Assembly: GCA_014729595.1 (NCBI GenBank)
Contig: WJJU01000893.1
Location: forward strand, 1 to 6,411
Direction of reading: 5' to 3'
DNA length: 6,411 bases
Source of the DNA: Chitinivibrionales bacterium
GTDB lineage: Bacteria; Fibrobacterota; Chitinivibrionia; Chitinivibrionales; WJMI01
Below the pieces are notes generated by a model, which worked only from the letters and a program-made list of their open reading frames with translations, was not told the DNA's origin and did no database searches. This document shows, piece after piece, positions 6,133 through 6,411 of this stretch; positions within the stretch are counted from its first letter, which is position 1, and each line of letters begins with the position of its first letter. The translations under genes and the position numbers were made by a program.

Positions 6133-6411
6133 ATGCCCAAGAGAGATGACGTCCACAAGATATTAATTATCGGGAGCGGTCCGATCGTGATCGGTCAGGC
6201 CTGTGAATTCGATTACTCGGGAGCGCAGGCTTGCAAGGCTCTTCGGGAGGAGGGGTACGAAGTCGTATTGGTGAATTCGAACCCGGCGACAATCATGACC
6301 GACCCCGACATGGCGGACAGCACCTACATTGAACCGATCACCCCCGGCGTTGTCGAGAAAATCATCGAACGCGAGCGACCCGACGCCGTTCTTCCTACGA
6401 TGGGGGGGCAA
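6133..6411 (+). CDS. carB: Carbamoyl phosphate synthetase large subunit CarB (N-terminal 93 codons, cut by window end)
   Basis: The large subunit makes carbamoyl phosphate from bicarbonate, ammonia from CarA, and two ATP. Only the start of the first (carboxyphosphate) half is present; family members are about 1,070 aa. Seen: MPKRDD start, the nucleotide-binding-fold segment ILIIGSGPIVIGQACEFDYS (10-29), GAQACKALREEGY (30-42), VNSNPATIMTDPDMADSTYI (47-66), and RPDAVLPTMGGQ (82-93) at the window edge. It is very close to E. coli CarB across this stretch. The ATG at 6133 matches the family start; the ribosome site is weak (GTGAG, 6119-6123). The frame remains open to the last base. Confidence 0.97.
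   Translation, partial: MPKRDDVHKILIIGSGPIVIGQACEFDYSGAQACKALREEGYEVVLVNSNPATIMTDPDMADSTYIEPITPGVVEKIIERERPDAVLPTMGGQ

Overview
The window is bacterial chromosomal DNA with five clear protein genes, the last cut by the window end. GC content is moderate. All five genes are core-metabolism or widespread families, and I see no insertion sequence, phage gene, CRISPR array, tRNA or rRNA. The lineage cannot be named from this alone. CarA and CarB are ordinary bacterial types, and the mix does not point to a specific phylum.

Left part (72-2780, + strand): a corrinoid module. cobS (late cobalamin biosynthesis, nucleotide-loop joining) is followed after a 196-base gap by an ABC ATPase and a FecCD/BtuC-type permease. 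The last two overlap by four bases (ATGA) and are translationally coupled. The neighbourhood suggests corrinoid (B12 or cobinamide) import feeding CobS-dependent remodelling. The substrate-binding protein is not in this window, and iron-siderophore or haem import cannot be excluded from sequence alone.

Middle (3091-4422, - strand): a PIN-PhoH fusion protein (PhoH2/YlaK type), a putative RNase/ATP-dependent RNA helicase, convergent with the permease across a 310-base GC-rich intergenic stretch. A good extended -10 promoter lies about 240 bases upstream of its start codon, which implies a long 5' leader.

Right part (about 4766-6411, + strand): the carAB operon for carbamoyl phosphate synthetase (small subunit complete; the first 93 codons of the large subunit). 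Its leader is the most interesting element. A textbook intrinsic terminator (4868-4905) stands upstream of carA with no + strand gene before it, so it should be an attenuator. Its apical hexaloop is CAGAGA, which fits the CNGNGA loop recognised by the pyrimidine regulator PyrR, with a one-by-one mismatch splitting lower and upper stems. A short leader ORF (4818-4877) ends inside the 5' arm of this hairpin. Together they suggest pyrimidine-responsive attenuation of carAB by PyrR, by translation coupling, or by both. This is inference from sequence and has not been tested.
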